Below are positions 9,901 to 17,977 of a stretch of 64,000 nt of DNA, piece by piece. This stretch comes from Flavobacteriales bacterium. GTDB lineage: Bacteria; Bacteroidota; Bacteroidia; Flavobacteriales_E; Vicingaceae. Every line of letters starts with the position of its first letter. Positions within the stretch are counted from its first letter, which is position 1. The position numbers were made by a program, and so were the translations under genes. The stretch lies in assembly GCA_905339165.1 (NCBI GenBank), contig CAJPFH010000003.1, positions 62,001 through 126,000 of the forward strand, read 5' to 3'. The notes under the pieces were generated by a model that ran no database searches, was not told where the DNA came from, and was given only the letters and a program-made list of their open reading frames with translations.

Positions 9901-11031
9901 TTATCCGAAAATTTCTTTTAGTTTGGCTTCTAGTTGTTCGCCTCTCAGATTTTTTCCAATTATTTTTCCTTCTCTGTCAATTAAAAGGGTATGGGGTATT
10001 CCAGAAATATCGTATAGAGGTACAACAGGCGAGTTCCAACCTTGCATATCGCTAACATGGTTTTTCCAAATAAGCCCGTCTTGTTTTATGGCTTGCAGCC
10101 ATTCTTCTTTAGGATTTTGTTGTTGTGGCAACCCATCGAGCGATACACTGAATACATCAAATCCTTTGCTTTGATATGTGTTGTACGCCTTCACCACGTT
10201 GGGGTTTTCTGCCCGGCAGGGTTTGCACCAAGATGCCCAGAAATCTAATAATATAACTTTGCCTTTAAGTGAAGAAAGGGTGGTGGTGTTGCCTTCGTAG
10301 TTTGGTAATACAATATCCGGAGCTACTGACCCAACGGCAAATTTTTTCATTCGGTTTACCTTTTCATGAAATTTTTTAAAATATTTTGAATCGGGATATT
10401 TTTCTGTAAAAGCTTCGTCTACTTTAATAAAATAATCTGCGTATTTATCGGGGTCTAGCTGTTCTACGGCAGCCAAACTTATAAACGAACTTGGATTTTT
10501 AGAAATAAGATCTTTTGCATAGGAAACTAATTCTTCGTAAATAGCTTCATATTTTTTTTGCAACACCTCCATTACAGAATCCATTTTGGGGTGATTGATT
10601 TGTTGCTGATATTCCATGTTAATGGCTTCGCGTTGTGTGTAATTCGCCTTAACCGTTTGGTTGTAACTTCTCAAAAGTGTAGATTCATCTGATCCTTCTA
10701 CGGTATAAGTATCCATCAGATTGTTTGCATCGCCAGTAATTACTACCTTATCGTTTGGCTCTAAAATAAGGTTTATAAAATTCTGATTATCTATCTTTAT
10801 TCTGAAATAACCTTTTTCAGTTACTTCAAAAGCGAATGAAACAAATCCCTTGTCGTTTGTTTTAGCAGAATCGATTGTTCGAACTTGTTCGGGTTCTAAC
10901 GCTTCGAGCCTTACCGTTTGCCCCTCTTTAATATTAGAAAAGGTGACTTTGATGGTATGGTTAGAAGTGTCGGTGCCACATGAAGTAAATAAAATAAGAA
11001 GGGAGCAGATGGATAGAATGATTTTATTCAT
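9901..11031 (-). CDS. TlpA-like thioredoxin-fold lipoprotein with DUF4369-type N-domain
   Basis: This 376-aa periplasmic-side lipoprotein has a type II signal peptide (SLLILFTSC, lipidated Cys at residue 18). Next comes a DUF4369-like beta domain (about residues 24-130), a helical linker, and a C-terminal AhpC/TSA-thioredoxin domain with the redox motif WASWCKPC. Such proteins reduce or isomerise disulfides in exported proteins or support cytochrome maturation; the actual partner is unknown. The gene ends 1 bp before the M1 peptidase gene, so the two are probably translated from one transcript, and a role in folding that exported peptidase is possible. The cis-Pro region (SGIPHT) is intact. 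Confidence 0.88.
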   Translation of the reverse strand: MNKIILSICSLLILFTSCGTDTSNHTIKVTFSNIKEGQTVRLEALEPEQVRTIDSAKTNDKGFVSFAFEVTEKGYFRIKIDNQNFINLILEPNDKVVITGDANNLMDTYTVEGSDESTLLRSYNQTVKANYTQREAINMEYQQQINHPKMDSVMEVLQKKYEAIYEELVSYAKDLISKNPSSFISLAAVEQLDPDKYADYFIKVDEAFTEKYPDSKYFKKFHEKVNRMKKFAVGSVAPDIVLPNYEGNTTTLSSLKGKVILLDFWASWCKPCRAENPNVVKAYNTYQSKGFDVFSVSLDGLPQQQNPKEEWLQAIKQDGLIWKNHVSDMQGWNSPVVPLYDISGIPHTLLIDREGKIIGKNLRGEQLEAKLKEIFG

Positions 11032-11040
11032 AGGTTGTTT

Positions 11041-12501
11041 TTATTTTTCTAAGATTTCTTGGATAAGGTGATTGGCTACTTTAGGGTCGGCTTTGCCTTT
11101 AGAAAGTTTCATTACTTCGCCCATAAAGAGGCCAATAATACCTTTTTTTCCGCTTTTGTATTCGGCTACTTTTTCGGGATACATGGCAATGGCTTTGTTT
11201 ACGAAATCAAGAAGAGCGTCTTGGTTGCTTTCTTGTATCCAGTTATTTTCTTGAGCAATTTGTAGCGGATTTTTTTCGGGTTGCGAAATTAATAAAGGAA
11301 ATATTTTTTGTGAGGCAATACTGTGGCTTACTTTTCCTTCTTCTACCAGTAGTATGAGTTGCCCAATGGTTTTTGGTTTTATTACAAAGTGTTCGATTTC
11401 TATGGCATATTCGTTTAAGTAAGATTTAATACTGCCCATTACCCAGTTGGCGGCCGTTTTAGGATTGGAAACAAAAGTGCACAATTCCTCGAAATATAAG
11501 GCGATGGGTTTTGAATCAGTTAAAATGGAGGCATCGTATTCCGATAGCTCAAATTCGTGGATGTATTTCCGAAAAAGCTGATGGGGCAGAGGAGGCATTA
11601 TTTTTTGTATTTCTGAAATAGTTTTTTCAGAAACAAAAACTGGCAATAAATCGGGTTCCGGAAAATAGCGATAATCGTGTGCCATTTCTTTGGTACGCAT
11701 AGAAATGGTTTTGCCGCTAGGGGCATCAAATCCGCGGGTTTCCATGGTAATGGTTTCTCCGCTTTCTATGGCTTCTATCTGCCTTTTTATTTCGTATTCT
11801 ATGGCTCTTTGCACATTCCGAATGGAATTGATGTTTTTAATTTCTGTTCTTTGACCGAATTGTTTGGAGCCTTTTAGCATTACCGAAATATTGGCATCGC
11901 ATCGCAGGCTTCCTTCTTCCATATTGCCATCGCAAATTTCGAGATAGCGTACTAATTTTCGTATTTCGGTTAGGTAGTTGTAAGCTTCTTCTGGCGACTG
12001 AATATCGGGCTCCGAAACAATTTCCAACAGAGGAACACCTGCACGGTTTAGGTCTATTAATGTATCGAATGGGTCTAAATCGTGAATACTTTTACCGGCA
12101 TCTTCTTCCATGTGAATGCGGGTAATGCCTATTTTTTTTTCTTGTCCGCTTTTGTCTTTTATGGTAATAAATCCGTTTCGGCAAATGGGCGTTTTATCTT
12201 GTGTTATTTGATAGCCTTTGGGTAAATCGGCATAGAAGTAATTTTTACGGGCAAAAATATTTTCTTCGGTTAGGGTGCAGTGGGTGGCAAGGCCAAGTTT
12301 AATAGCCGATTCTACCACTGTTTTGTTAATGCGGGGCAAGGTGCCCGGATGTCCTAAAGAAATAGGGCTTATATGTGAATTGGGTATTCCTCCGTATTCA
12401 GCACTATCGGTTGAATACATTTTGCTTTTAGTTTGCATTTGAGCATGCACTTCGAGACCAATAACCGGCTCGTATTTTTCGTACATTGTAGTGTGTTCCA
12501 T
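11041..12501 (-). CDS. gatB: Asp-tRNA(Asn)/Glu-tRNA(Gln) amidotransferase subunit B
   Basis: GatB activates and amidates mischarged Glu-tRNA(Gln) or Asp-tRNA(Asn) as part of the GatCAB complex. The 486-aa protein opens with the family signature YEPVIGLEVHAQ and contains the conserved segments HPGTLPRIN, KNYFYADLPKGYQITQ and LRCDANIS. It ends in the tail domain (SKGKADPKVANHLI) that binds tRNA. gatA and gatC are not in this window. Start choice: ATG 12501 gives MEHTTMYEKY; the second ATG five codons in is equally possible. A TAAATTTG promoter-like element lies just upstream. Confidence 0.97.
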   Translation of the reverse strand: MEHTTMYEKYEPVIGLEVHAQMQTKSKMYSTDSAEYGGIPNSHISPISLGHPGTLPRINKTVVESAIKLGLATHCTLTEENIFARKNYFYADLPKGYQITQDKTPICRNGFITIKDKSGQEKKIGITRIHMEEDAGKSIHDLDPFDTLIDLNRAGVPLLEIVSEPDIQSPEEAYNYLTEIRKLVRYLEICDGNMEEGSLRCDANISVMLKGSKQFGQRTEIKNINSIRNVQRAIEYEIKRQIEAIESGETITMETRGFDAPSGKTISMRTKEMAHDYRYFPEPDLLPVFVSEKTISEIQKIMPPLPHQLFRKYIHEFELSEYDASILTDSKPIALYFEELCTFVSNPKTAANWVMGSIKSYLNEYAIEIEHFVIKPKTIGQLILLVEEGKVSHSIASQKIFPLLISQPEKNPLQIAQENNWIQESNQDALLDFVNKAIAMYPEKVAEYKSGKKGIIGLFMGEVMKLSKGKADPKVANHLIQEILEK

Positions 12502-12517
12502 TTGGGGCTGAAAATTA

Positions 12518-12525
12518 CAAATTTA
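12518..12525 (-). promoter_or_regulatory. Putative -7 promoter element for gatB
   Basis: On the minus strand the sequence reads TAAATTTG, an exact TAnnTTTG match, 16 bp upstream of the gatB ATG. A -33 element was not found at the usual spacing. Confidence 0.4.
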
Positions 12526-12649
12526 AAAGGAAATGCAAGTTTTCGTTCATCCTTTTACATTCTTTGTAAGGGTGCATAGATTCACGTTTTCTAACGGGTA
12601 GATGTTAGTAAACATTTTTTTTAATTGGAAGGAGTAAAAGGTGGCGTAG

Positions 12650-12657
12650 TATTTTTG
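12650..12657 (+). promoter_or_regulatory. Putative -7 promoter element, possibly leaderless start
   Basis: TATTTTTG matches TAnnTTTG exactly and is only 5 bp before the ATG at 12663. A TTG sits 22 bp further upstream (12625-12627) as a possible -33 element. If it is used, transcription would start at or next to the start codon. Confidence 0.4.
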
Positions 12658-12662
12658 AATTT

Positions 12663-13172
12663 ATGAGATTTTTTGTGAGCTTACTTCTTTCTTTGGCTTT
12701 GCTTTTAACGGGGTGTCATTCTTCCAAAAAAGCCGATAGAAAACAAAAACATAAAACCGAAAGAAGTACAGGCAAAACTGTACCGAAAGAGGCAAATAAA
12801 GTAATTAAAACAGCCCTTACTTACGAAGGAACCAAATATAAGTATGGGGGAATTACCAAAAAAGGCATCGACTGCAGTGGACTGATGTATGTATCTTTTA
12901 AAGAAGCCGGGATAGAATTACCTCGCTCATCGTACGAGCAGAGTAAGAGTTTTAAGGCTATAAAACTGAGCGAGGTGCAAAAGGGCGATTTGGTTTTTTT
13001 TGCTACGGGTAATGATAAAAATAAAATTTCGCATGTGGGATTGGTTATAGAAGTATCTAAAGCAAAAGACATTTATTTTATACATGCCACAACACAGCGG
13101 GGTGTTTGTAAAGATTGGCTTTCGCAAGAGTATTATAAAGAGCGTTATGTAAAAGCGGTAAGGGTGCTTTAA
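12663..13172 (+). CDS. NlpC/P60 (C40) cell-wall peptidase lipoprotein
   Basis: This 169-aa lipoprotein has the lipobox LLTGC (Cys18), a basic linker, and a C40 cysteine-peptidase domain. Its catalytic residues are Cys71 (in DCSGLM), His124 (SHVGLV) and His141 (FIHATT). The family cleaves gamma-D-Glu-diamino-acid bonds in peptidoglycan stem peptides; the lipid anchor puts it on the periplasmic side. It is monocistronic and convergent with arsC, sharing a TTAA that serves as stop codon on both strands. It was found next to the arsenic genes but is probably unrelated to them. Confidence 0.92.
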   Translation: MRFFVSLLLSLALLLTGCHSSKKADRKQKHKTERSTGKTVPKEANKVIKTALTYEGTKYKYGGITKKGIDCSGLMYVSFKEAGIELPRSSYEQSKSFKAIKLSEVQKGDLVFFATGNDKNKISHVGLVIEVSKAKDIYFIHATTQRGVCKDWLSQEYYKERYVKAVRVL

Positions 13173-13555
13173 AAGGTTTGAAATAATTCCTTCACTTTTT
13201 CTGCAATTAAATCACGCACCTTTCTAAATTCATTTTCATTCATATTTTTTGGGTCGGGAATTTGCCAGTCAATTCTTTTTTTTGCAGGCAAATGAGGACA
13301 GTTGTCGCCACAACCCATTGTAACTACGTAATCGTACGTGTCGAATGGAATATCGGTAATGGATTTCGATTGATGAGTGCTAAGGTCGTATCCAATCTCT
13401 TGCATGGCAGCAATGGCTTTCGGATTTATTTTTCCTGAAGGAGAAGAGCCCGCACTAAAGGCCATTATTTTCTCTTTGCCATACATATTGGCAAATGCCT
13501 GAGCCATTTGGCTTCGATTAGAATTTTCTATACAAACAAAAACTATTTTTTTCAT
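13169..13555 (-). CDS. arsC: Arsenate reductase, low-molecular-weight phosphatase fold
   Basis: This 128-aa protein reduces arsenate to arsenite. The P-loop CX5R is at Cys8-Arg14 (CIENSNR), and the redox pair Cys82/Cys86 lies in MGCGDNCP. The three-cysteine layout identifies the thioredoxin-coupled family rather than the glutaredoxin-coupled one. It is the last gene of arsR-arsM-acr3-arsC and follows acr3 by only 4 bp. Its product, arsenite, is the substrate both of the ACR3 exporter and of the ArsM methyltransferase encoded upstream. Confidence 0.93.
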   Translation of the reverse strand: MKKIVFVCIENSNRSQMAQAFANMYGKEKIMAFSAGSSPSGKINPKAIAAMQEIGYDLSTHQSKSITDIPFDTYDYVVTMGCGDNCPHLPAKKRIDWQIPDPKNMNENEFRKVRDLIAEKVKELFQTF

Positions 13556-13559
13556 TTTT

Positions 13560-14591
13560 TTAATATTTCCATTTCAAGGCAATTTTTACAAGACTAAGCA
13601 TAATGGGTACTTCAATTAAAACCCCCACCACCGTGGCTAATGCAGCTCCCGATTCTAAGCCAAACAAAGCAATGGCAACGGCTACGGCTAATTCAAAAAA
13701 ATTGCTGGCACCAATCATTGCAGCAGGAGCACAAATAGGATAAGGTAATTTTAAGAGTTTACCCCCCAGCCAACTAATAAAAAAAATAAAATAGGTTTGA
13801 ATGGTAAGAGGAATGGCAATAAGCAAAATTAGTATGGGATTATCTAAAATCTGCTGTCCCTGAAATGCAAAAAGAAGTATAAGAGTTAATAGCAAAGCAA
13901 ATATTGAAAAAGGTTTTAGTTTTGGCAGAAAAGTGTTGGCAAACCATTCTTTTCCTTTTGTTTTAATTAAATAGTTGTTGGTAATAAATCCGGCCAACAG
14001 AGGTATTACAACAAATACAAGTACCGAGGTAACGAGTACTTCGTAAGGTATTGTAAAATGGGTAATGCCCAATAATAATTGAACGACAGGAATAAAAGCA
14101 ATAAGAATAATTAAATCGTTTAAGGCTACCTGTACCAGTGTATAGGAGGGATTACCCGAAGAAAGATAGGACCACACAAACACCATGGCTGTGCAGGGTG
14201 CAGCCCCGAGTAGAATGGCTCCGGCAATAAACTCGTTTGCTTGTTCAGGGCTAAGCCAAGCTTTGTAAATGTTGCTAAAAAATAACCACGCAAAAAATGC
14301 CATGGTAAAGGGTTTTATAAGCCAGTTGACAATTATGGTAAGGCTTAGTCCTTTAAAATGGCTTCCTGTATTTTTTAAAGAGCCGAAATCAATTTGCACC
14401 ATCATGGGGTAAATCATTAACCAAATTAAAATAGCCACAGGTATATTTACATGATAGATTTCTAAACGAGATATTGAAAGAATATTTTCTCCTGCTATTT
14501 TACCTATAGCTATTCCAAAAGCAATACAGAGCAAAACCCAAAGAGTAAGATATTTTTCAAAAAAACCAATTTGCATTGTTTCTTTTTCCAT
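13560..14591 (-). CDS. acr3: ACR3-family arsenite efflux permease
   Basis: ACR3 exports arsenite (as the thiol-reactive trivalent species) across the cytoplasmic membrane, driven by proton-motive force. The 343-aa protein has about ten membrane segments. The conserved functional cysteine is Cys133 in the fourth helix region LLGAAPCTAMVFVW, and the second-half motif AAMIGASNFFELAVA is also typical of the family. It is cotranscribed with arsM (9-bp gap) and arsC (4-bp gap). No arsA or arsD is present, so extrusion should work without an ATPase. Confidence 0.95.
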   Translation of the reverse strand: MEKETMQIGFFEKYLTLWVLLCIAFGIAIGKIAGENILSISRLEIYHVNIPVAILIWLMIYPMMVQIDFGSLKNTGSHFKGLSLTIIVNWLIKPFTMAFFAWLFFSNIYKAWLSPEQANEFIAGAILLGAAPCTAMVFVWSYLSSGNPSYTLVQVALNDLIILIAFIPVVQLLLGITHFTIPYEVLVTSVLVFVVIPLLAGFITNNYLIKTKGKEWFANTFLPKLKPFSIFALLLTLILLFAFQGQQILDNPILILLIAIPLTIQTYFIFFISWLGGKLLKLPYPICAPAAMIGASNFFELAVAVAIALFGLESGAALATVVGVLIEVPIMLSLVKIALKWKY

Positions 14592-14600
14592 AAAAATGAA

Positions 14601-15440
14601 TTAGCAGCAATTGCCTCCCGGAGCACAGCATGTTTCCGGTTTTTTTGCAAAAACAGTAATGCTGAAAATACCTAGGTTGGATTTTTTTAGTTCATCAATT
14701 TCTTTGTCGGATAAAAAATTAGAAAGAATATCATCGGGGATTATTATTTGTTTTTCGGTTTTTATTTCAATGTTTTTAAAACCTGCATTATCAATAATGG
14801 TTAAATACTCTTCTTTTTGTAAGGCTCCGGAAACACATCCGGCATACATCTCGGCAGCATTTTTTAATGGATTGGGTAGTTCGCCTTTTAACACTACATC
14901 AGAAATACAGAAATGGGCATTCGGTTTAAGTATTCTATAAATCTCGGAAAAGACTTTTTGTTTATCGGGTACTAAATTTAAAACACAGTTGCTAATTACT
15001 ACATCGGCAACATTTGATGTAATGGGTATTTTTTCAATATCACCCAAACGAAATTCTACATTATTAAAGTTTAGTTTTTCGGCATTTTCTCTTGCTTTAT
15101 TTATCATGGTTTCGGTCATATCAATCCCAATAATTTTACCTGTTTCGCCAGTGATTGCCCTGGCCACAAAGCAATCGTTTCCGGCTCCGGAACCTAAGTC
15201 AACCACTGTGTCTCCTTTTTTAATACCGGCAAATTGTGTGGGAATTCCGCAACCTAAGGCAAGGTCGGCATCGGGGTTATAGCCTTCCAGTTTAGTGTAA
15301 TCTTCGCTGAAAATGGAATAATCTACAGTAGAACAGCCGCCCACTCCACAGCAAGAGGATGCATTTTCTGGTTTTGATTGCTGTGCAATTTGGGAGTAAA
15401 TCTCTTTTACAACTTGTTTTATTTCTTCATTCGTTTTCAT
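14601..15440 (-). CDS. arsM: Arsenite S-adenosylmethionine methyltransferase
   Basis: ArsM methylates trivalent arsenic to mono-, di- and trimethyl forms using SAM. The 279-aa sequence shows motif I, DLGSGAGND at 81-89, and the three conserved catalytic cysteines: Cys64 (LGCGIPT), Cys152 (NCVLNLV) and Cys202 (AGCVSG). Extra cysteine clusters occur near the N-terminus (SSCCGVGGC) and at the very C-terminus (CCAPGGNCC); terminal Cys pairs like these are common in the family and may help capture arsenite. It is the second gene of the ars operon. With ACR3 in the same operon, the cell has both export and methylation routes. Confidence 0.95.
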   Translation of the reverse strand: MKTNEEIKQVVKEIYSQIAQQSKPENASSCCGVGGCSTVDYSIFSEDYTKLEGYNPDADLALGCGIPTQFAGIKKGDTVVDLGSGAGNDCFVARAITGETGKIIGIDMTETMINKARENAEKLNFNNVEFRLGDIEKIPITSNVADVVISNCVLNLVPDKQKVFSEIYRILKPNAHFCISDVVLKGELPNPLKNAAEMYAGCVSGALQKEEYLTIIDNAGFKNIEIKTEKQIIIPDDILSNFLSDKEIDELKKSNLGIFSITVFAKKPETCCAPGGNCC

Positions 15441-15476
15441 AGTATTTAAATTTAAAGTTATATTATGACTTAATAA

Positions 15477-15806
15477 TTAGCAACACTTTTTAATGGGTTT
15501 TAATTGACTCAAAAGATGGTTTATTCGTTCCGAAAATTCCTGCCAAACATCAGTATTAATACAGTAACAAACTGTTGTGCCCGAAATGTTTCCCTTAATA
15601 ATTCCCGCTTCTTTTAGCTCTTTTAAATGTTGCGAAACAGTAGATTGAGAAAGAGGCAACTCATTTACAATATCTCCACAAATGCACGTGTTCTTGGAAA
15701 GTAGCAACTCAATGATAGCGATACGAGCAGGGTGCGAAAATGCTTTTGACAATTGGGCTAATCGGTTTTTTTTAACGGTAAAGTATTCGGTTTTTGATAT
15801 TCCCAT
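15477..15806 (-). CDS. arsR: ArsR/SmtB-family arsenic-responsive repressor
   Basis: This 109-aa winged-helix repressor has its recognition helix around residues 53-66 ([12 protein letters not shown]). A CxC pair (Cys41/Cys43, TCICGD) in the alpha-3 region corresponds to the metalloid-binding site of classical ArsR proteins. Further cysteines are at 80/82 and at the C-terminal end (KKCC), as in variant ArsR sensors with additional Cys ligands. It is the first gene of the leftward ars operon. A near-perfect palindrome 12 bp upstream of its start codon is a plausible operator. The porin gene diverges from it, so ArsR might influence both directions. Confidence 0.93.
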   Translation of the reverse strand: MGISKTEYFTVKKNRLAQLSKAFSHPARIAIIELLLSKNTCICGDIVNELPLSQSTVSQHLKELKEAGIIKGNISGTTVCYCINTDVWQEFSERINHLLSQLKPIKKCC

Positions 15807-15818
15807 AAATAAAATATA

Positions 15819-15836
15819 TATCGCAATATTACGATA
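15819..15836. promoter_or_regulatory. Putative ArsR operator palindrome
   Basis: TATCGCAATATTACGATA is a dyad with 16 of 18 symmetric positions, placed in the 124-bp region between divergent arsR and the porin gene, 12 bp before the arsR ATG. Its position and symmetry fit an ArsR/SmtB dimer site. Autoregulation is inferred, not shown. Confidence 0.6.
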
Positions 15837-15857
15837 AATATTTAATCCAATTAAAAC

Positions 15858-15875
15858 TTAACATTAAGTTAATAT
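15858..15875 (+). promoter_or_regulatory. Pho-box-like direct repeat upstream of porin gene
   Basis: TTAACAT-TAAG-TTAATAT: two 7-bp half sites with an 11-bp period, the layout of PhoB/PhoP sites. An almost identical copy sits at 17161-17178. The bases 15855-15870 also form a perfect 7-bp inverted repeat (AACTTAA-CA-TTAAGTT), so another reading is a dyad operator. Confidence 0.45.
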
Positions 15876-15930
15876 AAAATATATTTTAACATAATAGTAA
15901 GGTTAAACATTTGCCGAATATTAATACAAT

Positions 15931-17139
15931 ATGAAAATAATATTTATTTTACTATTTACCATACCGTTGGTTTTACATTCACAAAACGATTCCTTAACGA
16001 AGCAGCCGGTACCTAAGCCGGAAAAGAAAAACTGGTACGAAAGCATAGAAGTGCGGGGTTATGTACAGGTTAGGTATAATAGGTTGTTGGAAACAAATTC
16101 TAATTTAGGTTGCGAACAGTGCGATAAAAGTTGGGGAAACAATAATAGTTTATTTATGAGGCGAGCTCGACTTATATTTTATAGTCAGGTAAGCAAGCAG
16201 GTGTATTTCTATATTCAACCCGATTTCGCAAGTTCGGTTTCTTCTTCCTCCTTAAACTTTGGTCAGCTCCGTGATGCCTACTTTGATATAGGCTTAGATA
16301 AGGAGAATGTATTTCGCTTTAGAATAGGTCAAAGCAAAGTGCCTTATGGTTTCGATAATTTACAATCAAGTCAAAGTAGGTTGCCTTTGGACCGTAGCGA
16401 TGCGTTAAATAGTGCGGTTTCTAATGAAAGAGATTTGGGTGTGTTCTTTTATTACACGCCTAAAAATGTGCAATTGTTGTTTAAAGAAATTTCAAAGGGA
16501 GGGTTAAAGCATTCGGGCAATTACGGATTATTTGGAATAGGTGCTTATAACGGGCAAACCGCTAATAAACCCGAACTTAATAATGAACAACACGTAGTAG
16601 CTCGACTAACTTATCCCTTTAAAGTAGGTTCTCAAATAATAGAGTCGGGTATTCAGGCCTACCACGGAAACTTTGTGATACCCGCATCGCAACTAAGCCC
16701 GGGTGTAAAATTTAAAAAAGGAGCGAATTATATAGACCAGAGAGCGGCAGCCAGCCTGATGCTCTACCCAAAACCATTCGGAATTCAGGCAGAATACAAT
16801 GTAGGCTATGGGCCTGAATTTAACAAGCATACCGATTCTATAGAAGTGAAAAGGCTTGAAGGAGGATATGTTACCCTCTCTTGCAAACTAGATATAAAAA
16901 ATCAAATCATTATTCCTTTTACTCGAATACAATACTATAGTGGGGGCAAAAAACACGAAACAGATGCACGAAGTTATAAGTTAAACGAGTACGAATTTGG
17001 AATTGAATGGCAACCGGGTAAAAATTTTGAATTAGTGGCCATGTACACAATCTCCGGCAGAAAATATGAAGATTTTATAAAACAGGATAATTTTCAGGAA
17101 GGGCAATTACTAAGGCTTCAGGCACAGGTTAATTTTTAA
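15931..17139 (+). CDS. Phosphate-selective porin O/P-like outer-membrane protein
   Basis: This 402-aa exported protein has a signal peptide (residues 1-17) and a 16-18-strand porin pattern ending in the typical C-terminal strand (RLQAQVNF, terminal Phe). The segment FMRRARLIFYSQVSKQVYFY and the following FGQLRDAYFD match the OprO/OprP (Porin_O_P) family of anion or phosphate-type porins. It is the first of four rightward genes that all look connected with phosphate uptake across the envelope. It diverges from arsR and is preceded by a Pho-box-like repeat. Porin_O_P membership does not by itself prove phosphate specificity. Confidence 0.85.
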   Translation: MKIIFILLFTIPLVLHSQNDSLTKQPVPKPEKKNWYESIEVRGYVQVRYNRLLETNSNLGCEQCDKSWGNNNSLFMRRARLIFYSQVSKQVYFYIQPDFASSVSSSSLNFGQLRDAYFDIGLDKENVFRFRIGQSKVPYGFDNLQSSQSRLPLDRSDALNSAVSNERDLGVFFYYTPKNVQLLFKEISKGGLKHSGNYGLFGIGAYNGQTANKPELNNEQHVVARLTYPFKVGSQIIESGIQAYHGNFVIPASQLSPGVKFKKGANYIDQRAAASLMLYPKPFGIQAEYNVGYGPEFNKHTDSIEVKRLEGGYVTLSCKLDIKNQIIIPFTRIQYYSGGKKHETDARSYKLNEYEFGIEWQPGKNFELVAMYTISGRKYEDFIKQDNFQEGQLLRLQAQVNF

Positions 17140-17160
17140 AAAGTGCTAAAAAACAAATTA

Positions 17161-17178
17161 TTAACATTAACTTAATAT
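17161..17178 (+). promoter_or_regulatory. Second Pho-box-like direct repeat
   Basis: TTAACAT-TAAC-TTAATAT differs from the copy at 15858-15875 at one spacer base. It lies 19 bp before TACTTTTA (17198-17205, 7/8 match to the -7 consensus TAnnTTTG) and 38 bp before the start codon of the next gene, a good position for an activator site. Confidence 0.5.
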
Positions 17179-17216
17179 AGCCAATAATTCGTCAAACTAC
17201 TTTTACACGAAATAAA

Positions 17217-17969
17217 ATGAACGAAAAAATGTCTGCATCACAAAAAACCCAGCTATTAAAAAAGCGGTTAAAAACAAGAACTATTGTATTAAATACAATA
17301 GCCGAATTTATAGCGAGTACAATATTTTCTTTGTTGTACTTTGTTTTTATAAGCAGGTATCTGGCCGAAGAATACGATATAAATTATATTATGCTTTCGT
17401 TTGGTATTGGCTTGGCCTTTTTTGCAGCTATTTATATTCCGTTTCATACATATCGAATACATATTATTCCATTTATAACTTTAATTACAGCACTACGAAA
17501 GAGAAAACCTATCATTTTGCTTCATAAAATACCGGCTCAGTTTTTAGGGGCTTTTTTAGGGGTGATACTTTTTAATGTAATCAATGCACATACCACAAGA
17601 GTAAACATTGAAAATTTTCAGTTAATCTACTTAAATGATCATTTATTACTGATTGCTATCAACTCATTTGCAGCAGCTCTTTTGTGTTATATGTTTTACA
17701 TGATTCGCGTTTTGTTTAACTCCCGGCAATTAACCGGAACTATTTACTTAAGTCTTTTTTATGCCGCGTTGTTTGCTCTCACTTCTGTGTTTGCCAATAC
17801 TTCGTCATTGAACCCATTCGGGTACTTTTTTTACGATTTGTTAGGTCAGCAAACTATAAATAATACTTCATTTATTGAAATTATTGCAACACATGTATTA
17901 GCTCCAATAACAGCTGTTGCATTATTGTTTTTTTATGTAAAACCATTGGCATTAAACCAATCAAAATAA
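17217..17969 (+). CDS. Divergent aquaporin (MIP)-fold membrane protein with degenerate NPA motifs
   Basis: This 250-aa integral membrane protein is of unrecognised specificity. Six membrane helices (about 24-46, 58-78, 105-123, 141-166, 172-194, 219-242) and two re-entrant-like loops follow the major intrinsic protein pattern. The first loop, IHIIPFITL (81-89), aligns with the aquaporin AHxNPAVTL box, giving Ile-Pro-Phe in place of Asn-Pro-Ala. The second, SLNPFGYF (197-204), aligns with the second box, giving Asn-Pro-Phe. A TM1 glutamate (Glu30) and the TM3 QFLGAFLG segment also fit. It has its own Pho-box-like site and lies between a porin and a PiT-like gene (9-bp gap to the latter). Arsenite, water or a small solute could be carried, or the altered selectivity filter may exclude water. 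The MIP assignment is by eye. Confidence 0.6.
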   Translation: MNEKMSASQKTQLLKKRLKTRTIVLNTIAEFIASTIFSLLYFVFISRYLAEEYDINYIMLSFGIGLAFFAAIYIPFHTYRIHIIPFITLITALRKRKPIILLHKIPAQFLGAFLGVILFNVINAHTTRVNIENFQLIYLNDHLLLIAINSFAAALLCYMFYMIRVLFNSRQLTGTIYLSLFYAALFALTSVFANTSSLNPFGYFFYDLLGQQTINNTSFIEIIATHVLAPITAVALLFFYVKPLALNQSK

Positions 17970-17977
17970 TATAGTAT

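Noticed and set aside
17217-17969. Formate/nitrite-type (FNT) channel
   Set aside because: Topology is similar, but the paired loop boxes HxxPxxTL and SLNPF align with MIP, not with the FNT motifs.
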